NCBI GenBank assembly: GCA_937895955.1
Contig: CALAZI010000087.1
Location: 1 to 26,512, forward strand
DNA from: an uncultured Alphaproteobacteria bacterium
Lineage (GTDB): Bacteria > Pseudomonadota > Alphaproteobacteria > Caulobacterales > Parvularculaceae
Reading direction: 5' to 3'
Length of the DNA: 26,512 nucleotides
The notes under the pieces were generated by a model. The model had not been told where the DNA came from. It saw only the letters and a program-made list of their open reading frames with translations, and did not search any database. The translations under genes were made by a program, and so were the position numbers. Below are positions 1 through 6,761 of the stretch, one piece after another (position 1 is the first letter of the stretch; every line of letters starts with the position of its first letter).

Positions 1-20
1 TGGCTGAGGAGGCGAAGCAA

Positions 21-413
21 ATGAACGACGACCCTGCGCCCATCTCAAGCGCCGTCACCGCCGCCTGCGGCGCCTACCTGCTTGCCGCCTTCGCCGACGC
101 GCGCGTCGAAAAGGTCGAGGAAGCGCGGTTCCTTGGCGGCGTCGTCAATCACGCCTCGTTCAAGCGGTTCGAACCTGACGCGCTCGCCGGCGAATATACG
201 CGGCTCTCCAGCGCGCTCAGCAGCGACTTCGACGCGACGCAGGCGGAAATCCTCACCGCGATCGCCGCCAATAAATCGAAGCCGCAAGTGGTCGAAGCGG
301 TGAAAGTCGCCGCGCGCCAGTCGGTGATCGCCGATCAGGCGTTGAAGCCGCAGGAAGAGCTCATTCTCGCCGCCATCGCGCGCGCGCTCGGGCTTGATCC
401 GAAAGAGCTCTGA
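21..413 (+). CDS. TerB-like (tellurite resistance TerB fold) protein
   Basis: This 130-residue, cysteine-poor, helix-rich protein looks like a small TerB-family protein. The N-terminal helix reads AAFADARVEKVEEARFL, close to the TerB pattern in which an Ala/Asp-rich stretch is followed by acidic residues that can bind metal. A second similar stretch near the C-terminus (VIADQALKPQEELILAAIARALGL) gives the usual internal pseudo-repeat. There is no signal peptide or membrane segment, so it should be cytosolic. The start is supported by GAGGAGG at 6-12, eight bases before the ATG. The gene ends one base before the mtnP start, so the two are probably co-transcribed and translationally coupled. 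TerB-like single-domain proteins are widespread and mostly of unknown role; tellurite resistance should not be assumed because no other ter genes are present. Confidence 0.72.
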   Translation: MNDDPAPISSAVTAACGAYLLAAFADARVEKVEEARFLGGVVNHASFKRFEPDALAGEYTRLSSALSSDFDATQAEILTAIAANKSKPQVVEAVKVAARQSVIADQALKPQEELILAAIARALGLDPKEL

Positions 414-414
414 C

Positions 415-1290
415 ATGCGGCGGCGGATCGGCGTTATCGGCGGCTCCGGCGTCTACGCGCTCGATGCGCTCGAAGGCGCCGAAAGACGCGACCTCGAAAC
501 GCCGTGGGGGCCGCCCTCCGGGCCGCTGACGACCGGCGTTCTCGCAGGCGTTGAAATGATTTTCCTCGCCCGGCACGGCGAGGGCCATACGATCCCGCCG
601 TCAGAGGTCAATTACCGCGCCAATATCGACGCGATGAAGCGGCTCGGCGCGACCGACATCCTGTCCGTATCGGCATGCGGCTCTTTCCGGGAGGAATTGC
701 CGCCCGGAACATTCGTCATCGTCGATCAGTTCATCGACCGCACGTCGGGTCGGGCGAAGAGTTTTTTCGGAACCGGATGCGTTGCGCATGTGTCGATGGC
801 GATGCCGGTCTGCGCCGCGCTCGGCGACGCGCTGGAAGCGTCGCTGAAGAAGCTTTCAATCCCGCATCGCCGGGGCGGGACTTATATCGCGATCGACGGC
901 CCGCAATTCTCGTCGCTTGCAGAATCCCTTCTTTACAAAAGCTGGGGGTGCGACGTCATCGGCATGACCAACATGCCGGAGGCGAAGCTCGCGCGCGAGG
1001 CGGAGCTTCCTTACGCCAGCCTCGCCATGGTGACGGACTATGATTGCTGGCGCGAGGAAAGCGGGCATGTCGAAGTCGCCGACATTCTCGAGGTCATGCG
1101 CCGCAACACCGAAGCCGCCCGCCGGCTTCTCGTCGATGTCGCCGGGAGGCTCGGGGCTGTGCGCGAGATGTCGCCGACCGGCATTGAGCGGACGCTCGAC
1201 GCGGCGCTGATCACGCCGCCCGACAAGCGCGATCCGACATTGCTCGCCAAGCTTGACGCGGTCGCGGGGCGCGTCCTGAGGCGCGTTTAG
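415..1290 (+). CDS. mtnP: S-methyl-5'-thioadenosine phosphorylase
   Basis: A cytosolic enzyme of the purine nucleoside phosphorylase family that splits methylthioadenosine with phosphate into adenine and methylthioribose-1-phosphate, feeding methionine and adenine salvage. Seen in the 291-residue product: IGVIGGSGVY at the N-terminus (phosphate loop), RHGEGHTIPPSEVNYRANI, SVSACGSF, GMTNMPEAKLAREAELPYAS and VTDYDCW. The last motif is the MTAP-type base-recognition segment, which favours MTAP over guanosine/inosine PNP. The usual EGPRFST segment is IDGPQFSS here, a mild departure. An in-frame ATG-like start at 394 lies inside the upstream gene; the ATG at 415, directly before the conserved IGVIGGSG segment and one base after the TerB-like stop, is the sensible start. 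No other methionine-salvage gene is visible nearby. Confidence 0.93.
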   Translation: MRRRIGVIGGSGVYALDALEGAERRDLETPWGPPSGPLTTGVLAGVEMIFLARHGEGHTIPPSEVNYRANIDAMKRLGATDILSVSACGSFREELPPGTFVIVDQFIDRTSGRAKSFFGTGCVAHVSMAMPVCAALGDALEASLKKLSIPHRRGGTYIAIDGPQFSSLAESLLYKSWGCDVIGMTNMPEAKLAREAELPYASLAMVTDYDCWREESGHVEVADILEVMRRNTEAARRLLVDVAGRLGAVREMSPTGIERTLDAALITPPDKRDPTLLAKLDAVAGRVLRRV

Positions 1291-1347
1291 GAAGTCGTTA
1301 ATCTTTCAAGGAATGGCGCGTTAACGCCTCGACGATAGGGTCGGCGC

Positions 1348-1881
1348 ATGTCGTTCCTTGCGCTCGCCATTCTTGTCGGGGCCGTTCACTATCCGCCGCC
1401 GAGTTCCAATGACGCCTCGCGCGCCATCGCGCAGCGCATCGCCGATGAACGAAATAATGGCGACGTCACCGCGCTCGGCGGTCATTATCCCGCCGACATC
1501 CGTCTTGAGCGTTGCGGCGCTGACGATGCGCGCGCGGTGCAAACGGATCACGGCATCTGGCAGGTGTTTTCGGGCTACGCCTGCGTGATGATGGTCTCGT
1601 TCGAGGATTTTCCCGACTACAAGGTCGAGGGCTTCTTTCATTATAACGGACTGGATTGGGCCTATTACGGTCCCTTGCGTCCGTCGCTCATCGTCGAGCC
1701 TGAATCGTTCGATCGCTATCGCAAGGGATCGACGCGGACGGCGAAGCCCGGTTCGATCCTCTATAATCGCGGTTCCGGCGCGACGCCCAATCCCTATGAG
1801 CGCATTCTTGAATGGGAAGGCTCGTTCCTGTCGCCGGCGGAACAGCCCTATCACGCCGACATCTATTCGATTGACGACTGA
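1348..1881 (+). CDS. Hypothetical protein with hydrophobic N-terminus
   Basis: I do not recognise this 177-residue protein. Its first 13 residues (MSFLALAILVGAV) are hydrophobic and could act as a short signal sequence or membrane anchor, although they lack the usual positive n-region. The rest is soluble and rich in Tyr, Pro and Asp, with two cysteines (in RLERCG and GYACVM) that could form a disulphide after export. The GFFHYNGLDWAYYGP stretch suggests a compact beta fold. AGGG lies about eight bases before the ATG. Coding evidence is good: the frame is open throughout and codon use matches the neighbours. Its stop TGA (1879-1881) directly abuts the stop of the convergent ychF gene, leaving no room for a terminator between them. 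Confidence 0.6.
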   Translation: MSFLALAILVGAVHYPPPSSNDASRAIAQRIADERNNGDVTALGGHYPADIRLERCGADDARAVQTDHGIWQVFSGYACVMMVSFEDFPDYKVEGFFHYNGLDWAYYGPLRPSLIVEPESFDRYRKGSTRTAKPGSILYNRGSGATPNPYERILEWEGSFLSPAEQPYHADIYSIDD

Positions 1882-2979
1882 TCAGGCGTTGAAGCGGAAA
1901 TTCATCACGTCGCCGTCCTGAACGACGTATTCCTTGCCCTCAAGGCGCATACGGCCGGCCTCTTTGGCGCCGACCTCGCCATTGTATTTGACGTAATCGT
2001 CGTAAGCGATCGTCTCGGCGCGAATAAAGCCGCGTTCGAAATCGGTGTGGATGACGCCGGCCGCTTGCGGCGCCGTCGCGCCGACGGGGATCGTCCAGGC
2101 GCGCGCTTCCTTCGGACCGGCGGTGAAATAGGTTTGCAGCCCGAGCAAAGCGAAGGCCGTGCGGATAAGGCGGTTCAGACCTGGCTCCTCAAGGCCGATC
2201 GCCTCTAGGAAGTCCTTTTGCTCTTCGTCGTCCAGCGGCGCGATTTCCGATTCGATTCGCGCCGAGATGGCGATAAAGGCGGCGTTTTCCTTTTTCGCCG
2301 CTTCTTCGACGCGGCTTGAATAGGCGTTGCCCGTCGCCGCGGACGCCTCATCGACATTGGCGACGAAGAGAACAGGCTTCTGCGTCAAAAGCTGCAATGC
2401 GCGCCAGGCCTTTCGCTCCTCGGGCGCAACGTCGATCGACCGGGCGGGGCGGCCGTCCTTCAGGGCGACGAGCGCCTTGTCGACAAGGGCGAGCGTCGCT
2501 TTCGCTTCCTTCTCGCCGCCCTTGGCTTTCTTTTCGAGCGCGCCGCGGCGTTTTTCGAGGCTGTCAAGATCGGCGAGCATCAATTCCGTCTCGACGGTCT
2601 CGAAATCGGCGAGCGGATCGATCCGGCCGGCGACATGGGTGACATCGTCATCATCAAAGCAACGCAGGACGTAAATCACCGCATCCGTTTCGCGGATATT
2701 GGCGAGAAACTGGTTGCCGAGCCCTTCGCCCTGGCTTGCGCCTTTGACGAGGCCGGCGATGTCGACGAACTGCATGCGCGCCGGAATGATCTGTTGCGAC
2801 TTAGCGATCCCGGCAAGTTGCTTCAGGCGCGGTTCGGGCACCGCGACGTCGCCGACATTCGGTTCGATCGTGCAGAAGGGATAATTCGCCGCCTGCGCGG
2901 CGGCGGTGCGCGTCAGTGCGTTGAAAAGCGTTGATTTGCCGACATTCGGCAGGCCGACAATGCCGCAGGAAAGCGCCAT
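1882..2979 (-). CDS. ychF: Ribosome-binding ATPase YchF (EngD/OLA1 family)
   Basis: A translation-associated P-loop NTPase of the Obg-related YchF family, 365 residues, the normal size. Visible motifs in order: G1 GLPNVGKST at residues 8-16, the family segment NYPFCTIEPNVG, G3 VDIAGLVKGASQGEGLGNQFL, and a G4 position reading VANVDE rather than NKxD. Loss of the G4 specificity motif is the hallmark of YchF and explains its preference for ATP. The C-terminus holds the TGS domain (TYFTAGPKEARAWTIPVG, then HTDFERGFI). Known members bind the ribosome and are linked to stress and redox responses. The ATG lies immediately after the pth stop codon with no gap, so it is translated as the last gene of the rplY-pth-ychF set, a common alphaproteobacterial order. 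Confidence 0.97.
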   Translation of the reverse strand: MALSCGIVGLPNVGKSTLFNALTRTAAAQAANYPFCTIEPNVGDVAVPEPRLKQLAGIAKSQQIIPARMQFVDIAGLVKGASQGEGLGNQFLANIRETDAVIYVLRCFDDDDVTHVAGRIDPLADFETVETELMLADLDSLEKRRGALEKKAKGGEKEAKATLALVDKALVALKDGRPARSIDVAPEERKAWRALQLLTQKPVLFVANVDEASAATGNAYSSRVEEAAKKENAAFIAISARIESEIAPLDDEEQKDFLEAIGLEEPGLNRLIRTAFALLGLQTYFTAGPKEARAWTIPVGATAPQAAGVIHTDFERGFIRAETIAYDDYVKYNGEVGAKEAGRMRLEGKEYVVQDGDVMNFRFNA

Positions 2980-3684
2980 CTATTTGTTTCCGTCTTTTTT
3001 TCCGAAGAGTTTTTGCAGCGTTTCCGTCATCGCGTTGGCGGGTTTGGCTTCGCTCGCGTCATGAGCGGACGCCGGCGCGTTATTCGCCGGCGCTTCGCGT
3101 TTTTCCTTAGGCGGCTTCGGCGGCGTCAGCGCCTGCGCGACCGCGGTCGCAAAGCGCGCATCGCCCTCGGCGAGGAATTTCGATTCCTTTGCGATCGCCG
3201 CGAGCAGGGGATTGAGCCAGTCGCAATCGGCTTTGGCGAAATCGCCGAGAACATGCCCCGTCACGCGCGCCTTGTCGCCCGGATGGCCGATGCCGATCCT
3301 GACGCGGCGGAAATCATTGCCGATATGCTCGTCTATTGAACGAAGGCCGTTATGGCCGGCGTTGCCGCCGCCGCATTTGACCTTGATCTTTCCGGCGGCG
3401 AGATCGAGTTCGTCGTGAAAGACAATGACGTCGGCGGGCGACAATTTGAAAAACCGCATCGCCGCGCCGACTGCGCGTCCGGATTCGTTCATATAGGTTT
3501 GCGGCTTTAAGGCGATCGCCTTCCCGCCGTCGATCTCGCCTTCGCGCAATTCACCCTGAAACTTGCTGCGCGCCGCGCCGAAGCGATGCGCATCGGCGAT
3601 GGCGTCGACGGCCATGAAACCGACATTGTGCCGGTGGTTTTTGTATTTCTCGCCCGGATTGCCGAGGCCAACGAGCAAAAGCAT
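2980..3684 (-). CDS. pth: Peptidyl-tRNA hydrolase with C-terminal extension
   Basis: Releases tRNA from prematurely dissociated peptidyl-tRNA in the cytosol. The family motifs are intact: LVGLGNPGEKYKNHRHNVGF near the N-terminus (catalytic Asn and His), VIFHDELDL (catalytic Asp), and KCGGGNAGHNGLRSI followed by RVRIGIGHPG. The product is 234 residues, against about 190 for a minimal Pth. The extra part is an Ala/Pro/Lys-rich tail from about residue 188 (KPPKEKREAPANNAPASAHD) ending in a short amphipathic stretch (ETLQKLFGKKDGNK). Such tails occur in some alphaproteobacterial Pth proteins and are probably disordered. The gene follows rplY after 45 nt and abuts ychF. The N-terminal MLLLVGLGNPG places the start unambiguously. 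Confidence 0.96.
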   Translation of the reverse strand: MLLLVGLGNPGEKYKNHRHNVGFMAVDAIADAHRFGAARSKFQGELREGEIDGGKAIALKPQTYMNESGRAVGAAMRFFKLSPADVIVFHDELDLAAGKIKVKCGGGNAGHNGLRSIDEHIGNDFRRVRIGIGHPGDKARVTGHVLGDFAKADCDWLNPLLAAIAKESKFLAEGDARFATAVAQALTPPKPPKEKREAPANNAPASAHDASEAKPANAMTETLQKLFGKKDGNK

Positions 3685-3729
3685 GGCTGCTCAATCCTCC
3701 GCCGGGCGAGAATGCGTGCGAAGAAGAAC

Positions 3730-4395
3730 CTAGTCTTTCTTCTCTTCGCCTTCGCCGGCTTTTTGCGCCGTCGCGGGCACTTCGGCCGTCGGCTCTTCGC
3801 TTTCGGCTTCTTCCGAGCGCAAGGCGGAAGGCGCGGCGATCGTCGCGATGGTGAAGTCGCGATCCGTAATGACCGGCGTCACGCCCTCGGGAAGTTTGAT
3901 CGCCGAAATCTTGATCGCGTCGCCGATATCGAGACCGTCGCAGTCCGCTTCGAGATATTCCGGGATCGCAGTCGCCGGCGCGTAGAGTTCAACCTCGTGG
4001 CGAACAATGTTGAGAACGCCGCCGCGCTTGATGCCGGGCGATTTTTCTTCGTTGAGAAAGCGCACGTGAACCGAAACGTCGATGCGGGTGTTTTCATCGA
4101 CGCGCATCATGTCGACATGGATCGGGGCGTCGGTCACGGGATCGACCTGCACCTGGCGGGCGATGACCGGCTGAAGATAGTCCTGGCCCGGCACGTCGAT
4201 TTTGGCGAGGTGCGATTGCATGCGGCCGGCGGCGAAGGCCAGAGAGATTTCCTTCTGGCGCAGGCGGATCGAAACAGGGCCTTGCCCGCCGCCATAAAGG
4301 ACGCCCGGCACCCAGCCTTCGCGACGCGCCGCGCGGGCGCCGCCCGTGCCCGTCCGCTCGCGGACTTCGCAATAAAAAACGTCTGTCTCGGCCAT
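3730..4395 (-). CDS. rplY: 50S ribosomal protein L25/general stress protein Ctc
   Basis: A 5S rRNA-binding protein of the large ribosomal subunit, in the long two-domain CTC/TL5 form (221 residues), unlike the short E. coli L25. The N-terminal domain shows ERTGTGGARAARREGWVPG followed by VLYGGG. The C-terminal beta domain contains HVDMMRVDENT, RGGVLNIVRHEVEL and the segment DGLDIGDAIKISAIKLPEGV. A charged Glu/Ala/Lys tail (EESEEPTAEVPATAQKAG onward) is probably disordered. I start it at the ATG of MAETDVFYC; the open frame runs on to a TTG six codons upstream, but AAGGG sits well placed before the ATG. It heads the rplY-pth-ychF set and is preceded by a structured leader. Confidence 0.94.
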   Translation of the reverse strand: MAETDVFYCEVRERTGTGGARAARREGWVPGVLYGGGQGPVSIRLRQKEISLAFAAGRMQSHLAKIDVPGQDYLQPVIARQVQVDPVTDAPIHVDMMRVDENTRIDVSVHVRFLNEEKSPGIKRGGVLNIVRHEVELYAPATAIPEYLEADCDGLDIGDAIKISAIKLPEGVTPVITDRDFTIATIAAPSALRSEEAESEEPTAEVPATAQKAGEGEEKKD

Positions 4396-4552
4396 GACGG
4401 GACCCTTATGCAAATAGGCCGCGTTCCGGGGGAGGCGGGAACCGCCTCATTCGCCTCGGACGGCGCGGCGCCTGTCGTTCGTGAATGAGCGGCGCTCTAT
4501 AGAGGAAAGGCAAAAGGGTGGCAAGCGCGCCAACCGGCTATTTTCGGGGCTT
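4396..4552 (-). promoter_or_regulatory. Structured 5' leader of rplY with competing hairpins
   Basis: The gap between the DUF2520 gene and rplY holds two inverted repeats that share bases. One is GAGGCGG (4432-4438)/CCGCCTC (4442-4448) with a three-base loop. The other is CTCATTC (4446-4452)/GAATGAG (4483-4489), which encloses further G+C-rich pairing. As CTC at 4446-4448 belongs to both, the structures are mutually exclusive in the rplY transcript. A Shine-Dalgarno-like AAGGG lies just before the start. Promoter elements were not identified with confidence. A switch-like leader is an inference from the repeats only. Confidence 0.35.
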
Positions 4553-5287
4553 TCAGGCGCTGTCCCCGCCATCCTTTTCGAAGTCCGGCCAGGCGCTCGA
4601 CAGGAAGGCTTGATAGAGCGCCGTCAGCCTCGGCTCGCCTGCAAGGGCGGCGAGATTGGCCTCGACGCTCGCCCGGTCCCGGCGCGCGACGGGGCCGGTC
4701 ATTGAATCGAGGGGGGATTCGCGAAACCGTTCGACGACGCCGGCGAGATAGCCGGCCAGAACGGCGTCCGGCGCAAGCCCGAAACGGGCAGCGAAAGCGC
4801 TCGCCGTTTCGTTCCATAGATGCGCGGCGAAATTGCCCGAGAGGACGGCGAGCGCATGATAGAAGGCGCGGTCGCCGGCTTTGACGACGAATTCCGGATT
4901 GGCCGCGCCGGGCAGAATGCTTGAAAGCGGCGGCGCGCCTTCCTCGCGCGCAAAGGCGATCTTCGCCATCTCGGCCGGAGGAAGGGGATTTTTCGGGAAT
5001 GAGAATAGCGGATGATAGCTCCGCATGCCGTCGATCAGGAGCGCGCCCGAAAAATGAATCGTGCGTCGCGCGCCGATCAGAGATTGCCAATCGACAAACC
5101 AGTCGGCGAGGCGATCGTCCGGAATGGCGGCGGCGACGACATCTGACTGATCGATGCGCGCCTTAACGCCCGGACGATCGGTCTCGGCGTCGCGCCGCGC
5201 GACGACGGCGACATCGCAGCCGAGCGAGCGCGCATAGTGCGCCATGCTGGCGCCGACGCGGCCTTTTCCGAAGATAGTCAGACGCAT
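4553..5287 (-). CDS. Rossmann-fold and DUF2520 domain-containing oxidoreductase-like protein
   Basis: A 244-residue protein with an N-terminal dinucleotide-binding fold (MRLTIFGKGRVGASMAHYA, a GxGxxG-like turn written GKGRVG, then VAVVARRD) and a C-terminal helical part of the DUF2520 type. Motifs typical of that family are IHFSGAL, a YHPLFSF-like segment, an Asn-Phe-containing helix (LSGNFAAHLWNE) and TGPVARRD near the end. Relatives resemble pyrroline-5-carboxylate reductase or ketopantoate reductase-like dehydrogenases, but the substrate is unknown. No signal peptide is present. GGAGG about ten bases upstream supports the ATG start. It stands alone on the minus strand, separated from rplY by 157 nt, and shares no operon partner that would indicate a pathway. 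Confidence 0.82.
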   Translation of the reverse strand: MRLTIFGKGRVGASMAHYARSLGCDVAVVARRDAETDRPGVKARIDQSDVVAAAIPDDRLADWFVDWQSLIGARRTIHFSGALLIDGMRSYHPLFSFPKNPLPPAEMAKIAFAREEGAPPLSSILPGAANPEFVVKAGDRAFYHALAVLSGNFAAHLWNETASAFAARFGLAPDAVLAGYLAGVVERFRESPLDSMTGPVARRDRASVEANLAALAGEPRLTALYQAFLSSAWPDFEKDGGDSA

Positions 5288-5486
5288 CGCCGCGGCGCCT
5301 CCTTTCGGCGAACGGAACGGTCGGAGTCCTTGCGCGTCATCAAAAGCGCTCCTAATTTCAACGGCGTGACCAGACTAATTTGGGCCGAATTCGACAACGC
5401 CTAGCCTAACCTGGACTTTGCCTTCCACCGCAATCCGTCCCGGCCTAAGCCTTTTCTGAATGCCTCCCGAACTTAGAAGGTCCTTT

Positions 5487-5567
5487 AACCGGCGCTCGCT
5501 CCTGGCGAGCGTCAACTAGACCGCCGGTTCGGATCGCCAGTCCGGACCCATAGATCAGGAGATCAGA
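5487..5567 (+). promoter_or_regulatory. Structured cspA leader
   Basis: The cspA leader contains a perfect seven-pair hairpin, CGCTCGC (5493-5499)/GCGAGCG (5505-5511), with a five-base loop. Around it, AACCGG (5487-5492) can pair with CCGGTT (5524-5529), forming a two-part stem-loop. The start codon is preceded by AGGAG at 5556-5560. Cold-shock genes often carry structured leaders that act as temperature-sensitive translation controls; that role here is inferred from position. The rest of the 280-base gap upstream (from 5288) shows no gene and no promoter I can place firmly. Confidence 0.4.
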
Positions 5568-5774
5568 ATGGCGACAGGCACCGTGAAGTGGTTCAATGCA
5601 ACCAAAGGCTACGGCTTCATTCAGCCGGACGATGGCGGCAAGGACGTTTTCGTCCATGTGACCGCCGTCCAGAAATCGGGCCTCAACGGCCTCGATGAGG
5701 GCCAGAAGATTTCATATGACCTCGCATCGGACCGCGGCAAGACCTCGGCGACTAACCTGAAGGTCACGGGCTAA
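5568..5774 (+). CDS. cspA: Cold-shock protein, CspA family
   Basis: A 68-residue single-domain cold-shock protein that binds single-stranded RNA and DNA, acting as an RNA chaperone. It has the two nucleic-acid-binding motifs, RNP1 as KGYGFIQ (residues 14-20) and RNP2 as VFVHVTAV, within the usual MATGTVKWFNATKGYGF opening. The length and end (KTSATNLKVTG) fit the family exactly. AGGAG lies six bases before the ATG. The gene is monocistronic: a structured leader lies before it and a hairpin terminator follows. Several paralogues are normal in alphaproteobacteria, so the symbol is a family name; cold induction is not shown by sequence alone. Confidence 0.96.
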   Translation: MATGTVKWFNATKGYGFIQPDDGGKDVFVHVTAVQKSGLNGLDEGQKISYDLASDRGKTSATNLKVTG

Positions 5775-5798
5775 CTTCTTGCCCTGATGGGTAAATCG

Positions 5799-5830
5799 GG
5801 CGCTCCTCCGGCGACGGATGGAGCGCCTTT
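5799..5830 (+). terminator. Rho-independent terminator after cspA
   Basis: GGCGCTCC (5799-5806) pairs perfectly with GGAGCGCC (5820-5827), with a 13-base loop that can pair further (TCC/GGA). The stem is followed by TTTGTAT. It lies 25 bases past the cspA stop codon. Confidence 0.75.
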
Positions 5831-5884
5831 GTATCTGGGGAAAAGTCCGGCTAGCATCCCGCGCCTTAAAGGTGGGGAACGGGT

Positions 5885-6667
5885 ATGGGTAAGAATAGCG
5901 GCGCCGCGAACGGGGCGGACGGCGCGCACGGCTATCTTTCGAGCGCGCTGGTTTTTGCGGGCATCACCGCGCTCTGGGCGGTGATCGTCCGGGACGATCC
6001 CTATTACCGGCTGACTGATCTTTTCGGCGTTCGCGTGCCGGCGATGCTGATCGCCTATTTGCTATTGATGCCGCTTGCCGGATTTCTAGTCGGGCGCTGG
6101 CGGTATCAGGCGCGCCATCAGGGCGGCGCAGCGGCCTATGCCGGCAAGCTCGCCGCCCGCTTCGTTCAGTTCACCTATGTCCATCTTCTCATCGTGCTTT
6201 TCACGGTTGCGATGGCGACGGATTATTTCCTCGGCCTCAATATCGACGAGCAGGTCAGAACGCTTGACGATCGCCTGTTCGATCTTGCGGCGCGCTTTGC
6301 GCCGTGGCTCGCCGCTTATCTGACCGGGTTCAATCTCGGCCGCGCGATGCGTCGCGGCGGGATTGCGAACGCGCCGGTTGGCGAAACGGCGTCGGCCGCG
6401 CGTTTCAAGCCTGACGATGAGCCAGGCTCTTCGAAGATCGAAACGATGAAAACATCGCATAAGCGCGCAGAGCCGCCGATTGAAAAGAGTTTTTTCAAAC
6501 CGGCCGACAGTCTTGAACAGGGCGATCTGTCGCTCGGCGAAGCTGAAGACGCTGACAATAATGCGCGCCGTGCGCCGGTTGAGGCGGAGGCGAAGCTTGC
6601 GGGGCCGGGATTCTTGCCGCCGCAGGATTTCGCCCGAATGCGGCCGACGCTGCGCGAACTGCGATAG
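5885..6667 (+). CDS. Hypothetical multi-pass membrane protein
   Basis: I do not recognise this 260-residue protein. The first two thirds contain four probable membrane helices: around residues 18-36 (SALVFAGITALWAVIV), 52-72 (MLIAYLLLMPLAGFLVG), 97-115 (FVQFTYVHLLIVLFTVAM) and a weaker one near 138-152 (RFAPWLAAYLTGFNLG). The last third is a hydrophilic, probably disordered tail rich in Glu, Ala and Pro and carrying KSFFKPADSLEQGDLSL; it is likely cytoplasmic given the Arg-rich edge after the fourth helix (RAMRRGG). The ATG follows an A+G-rich ribosome-binding stretch. It begins 55 bases beyond the cspA terminator, so it has its own promoter. No partner gene suggests a function. Confidence 0.65.
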   Translation: MGKNSGAANGADGAHGYLSSALVFAGITALWAVIVRDDPYYRLTDLFGVRVPAMLIAYLLLMPLAGFLVGRWRYQARHQGGAAAYAGKLAARFVQFTYVHLLIVLFTVAMATDYFLGLNIDEQVRTLDDRLFDLAARFAPWLAAYLTGFNLGRAMRRGGIANAPVGETASAARFKPDDEPGSSKIETMKTSHKRAEPPIEKSFFKPADSLEQGDLSLGEAEDADNNARRAPVEAEAKLAGPGFLPPQDFARMRPTLRELR

Positions 6668-6761
6668 GCGAAGCGCCGCTCGAAATTTGACCGATTCGAC
6701 TGCTGCGCTTTGCGCGAACCGCGCTAGAGACATAGCGCGGCAGGCGGATTGATTGGCGCTC

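Noticed and set aside
1298..1324. Two TTAA half-sites before the hypothetical gene at 1348
   Set aside because: The half-sites are separated by 19 bases rather than seven, so they do not form a CtrA box.
3586..4488. 300-codon plus-strand frame opposite rplY
   Set aside because: Arg/His/Asp-rich product with no recognisable domain, antisense to the well-supported L25 gene; typical high-GC shadow.
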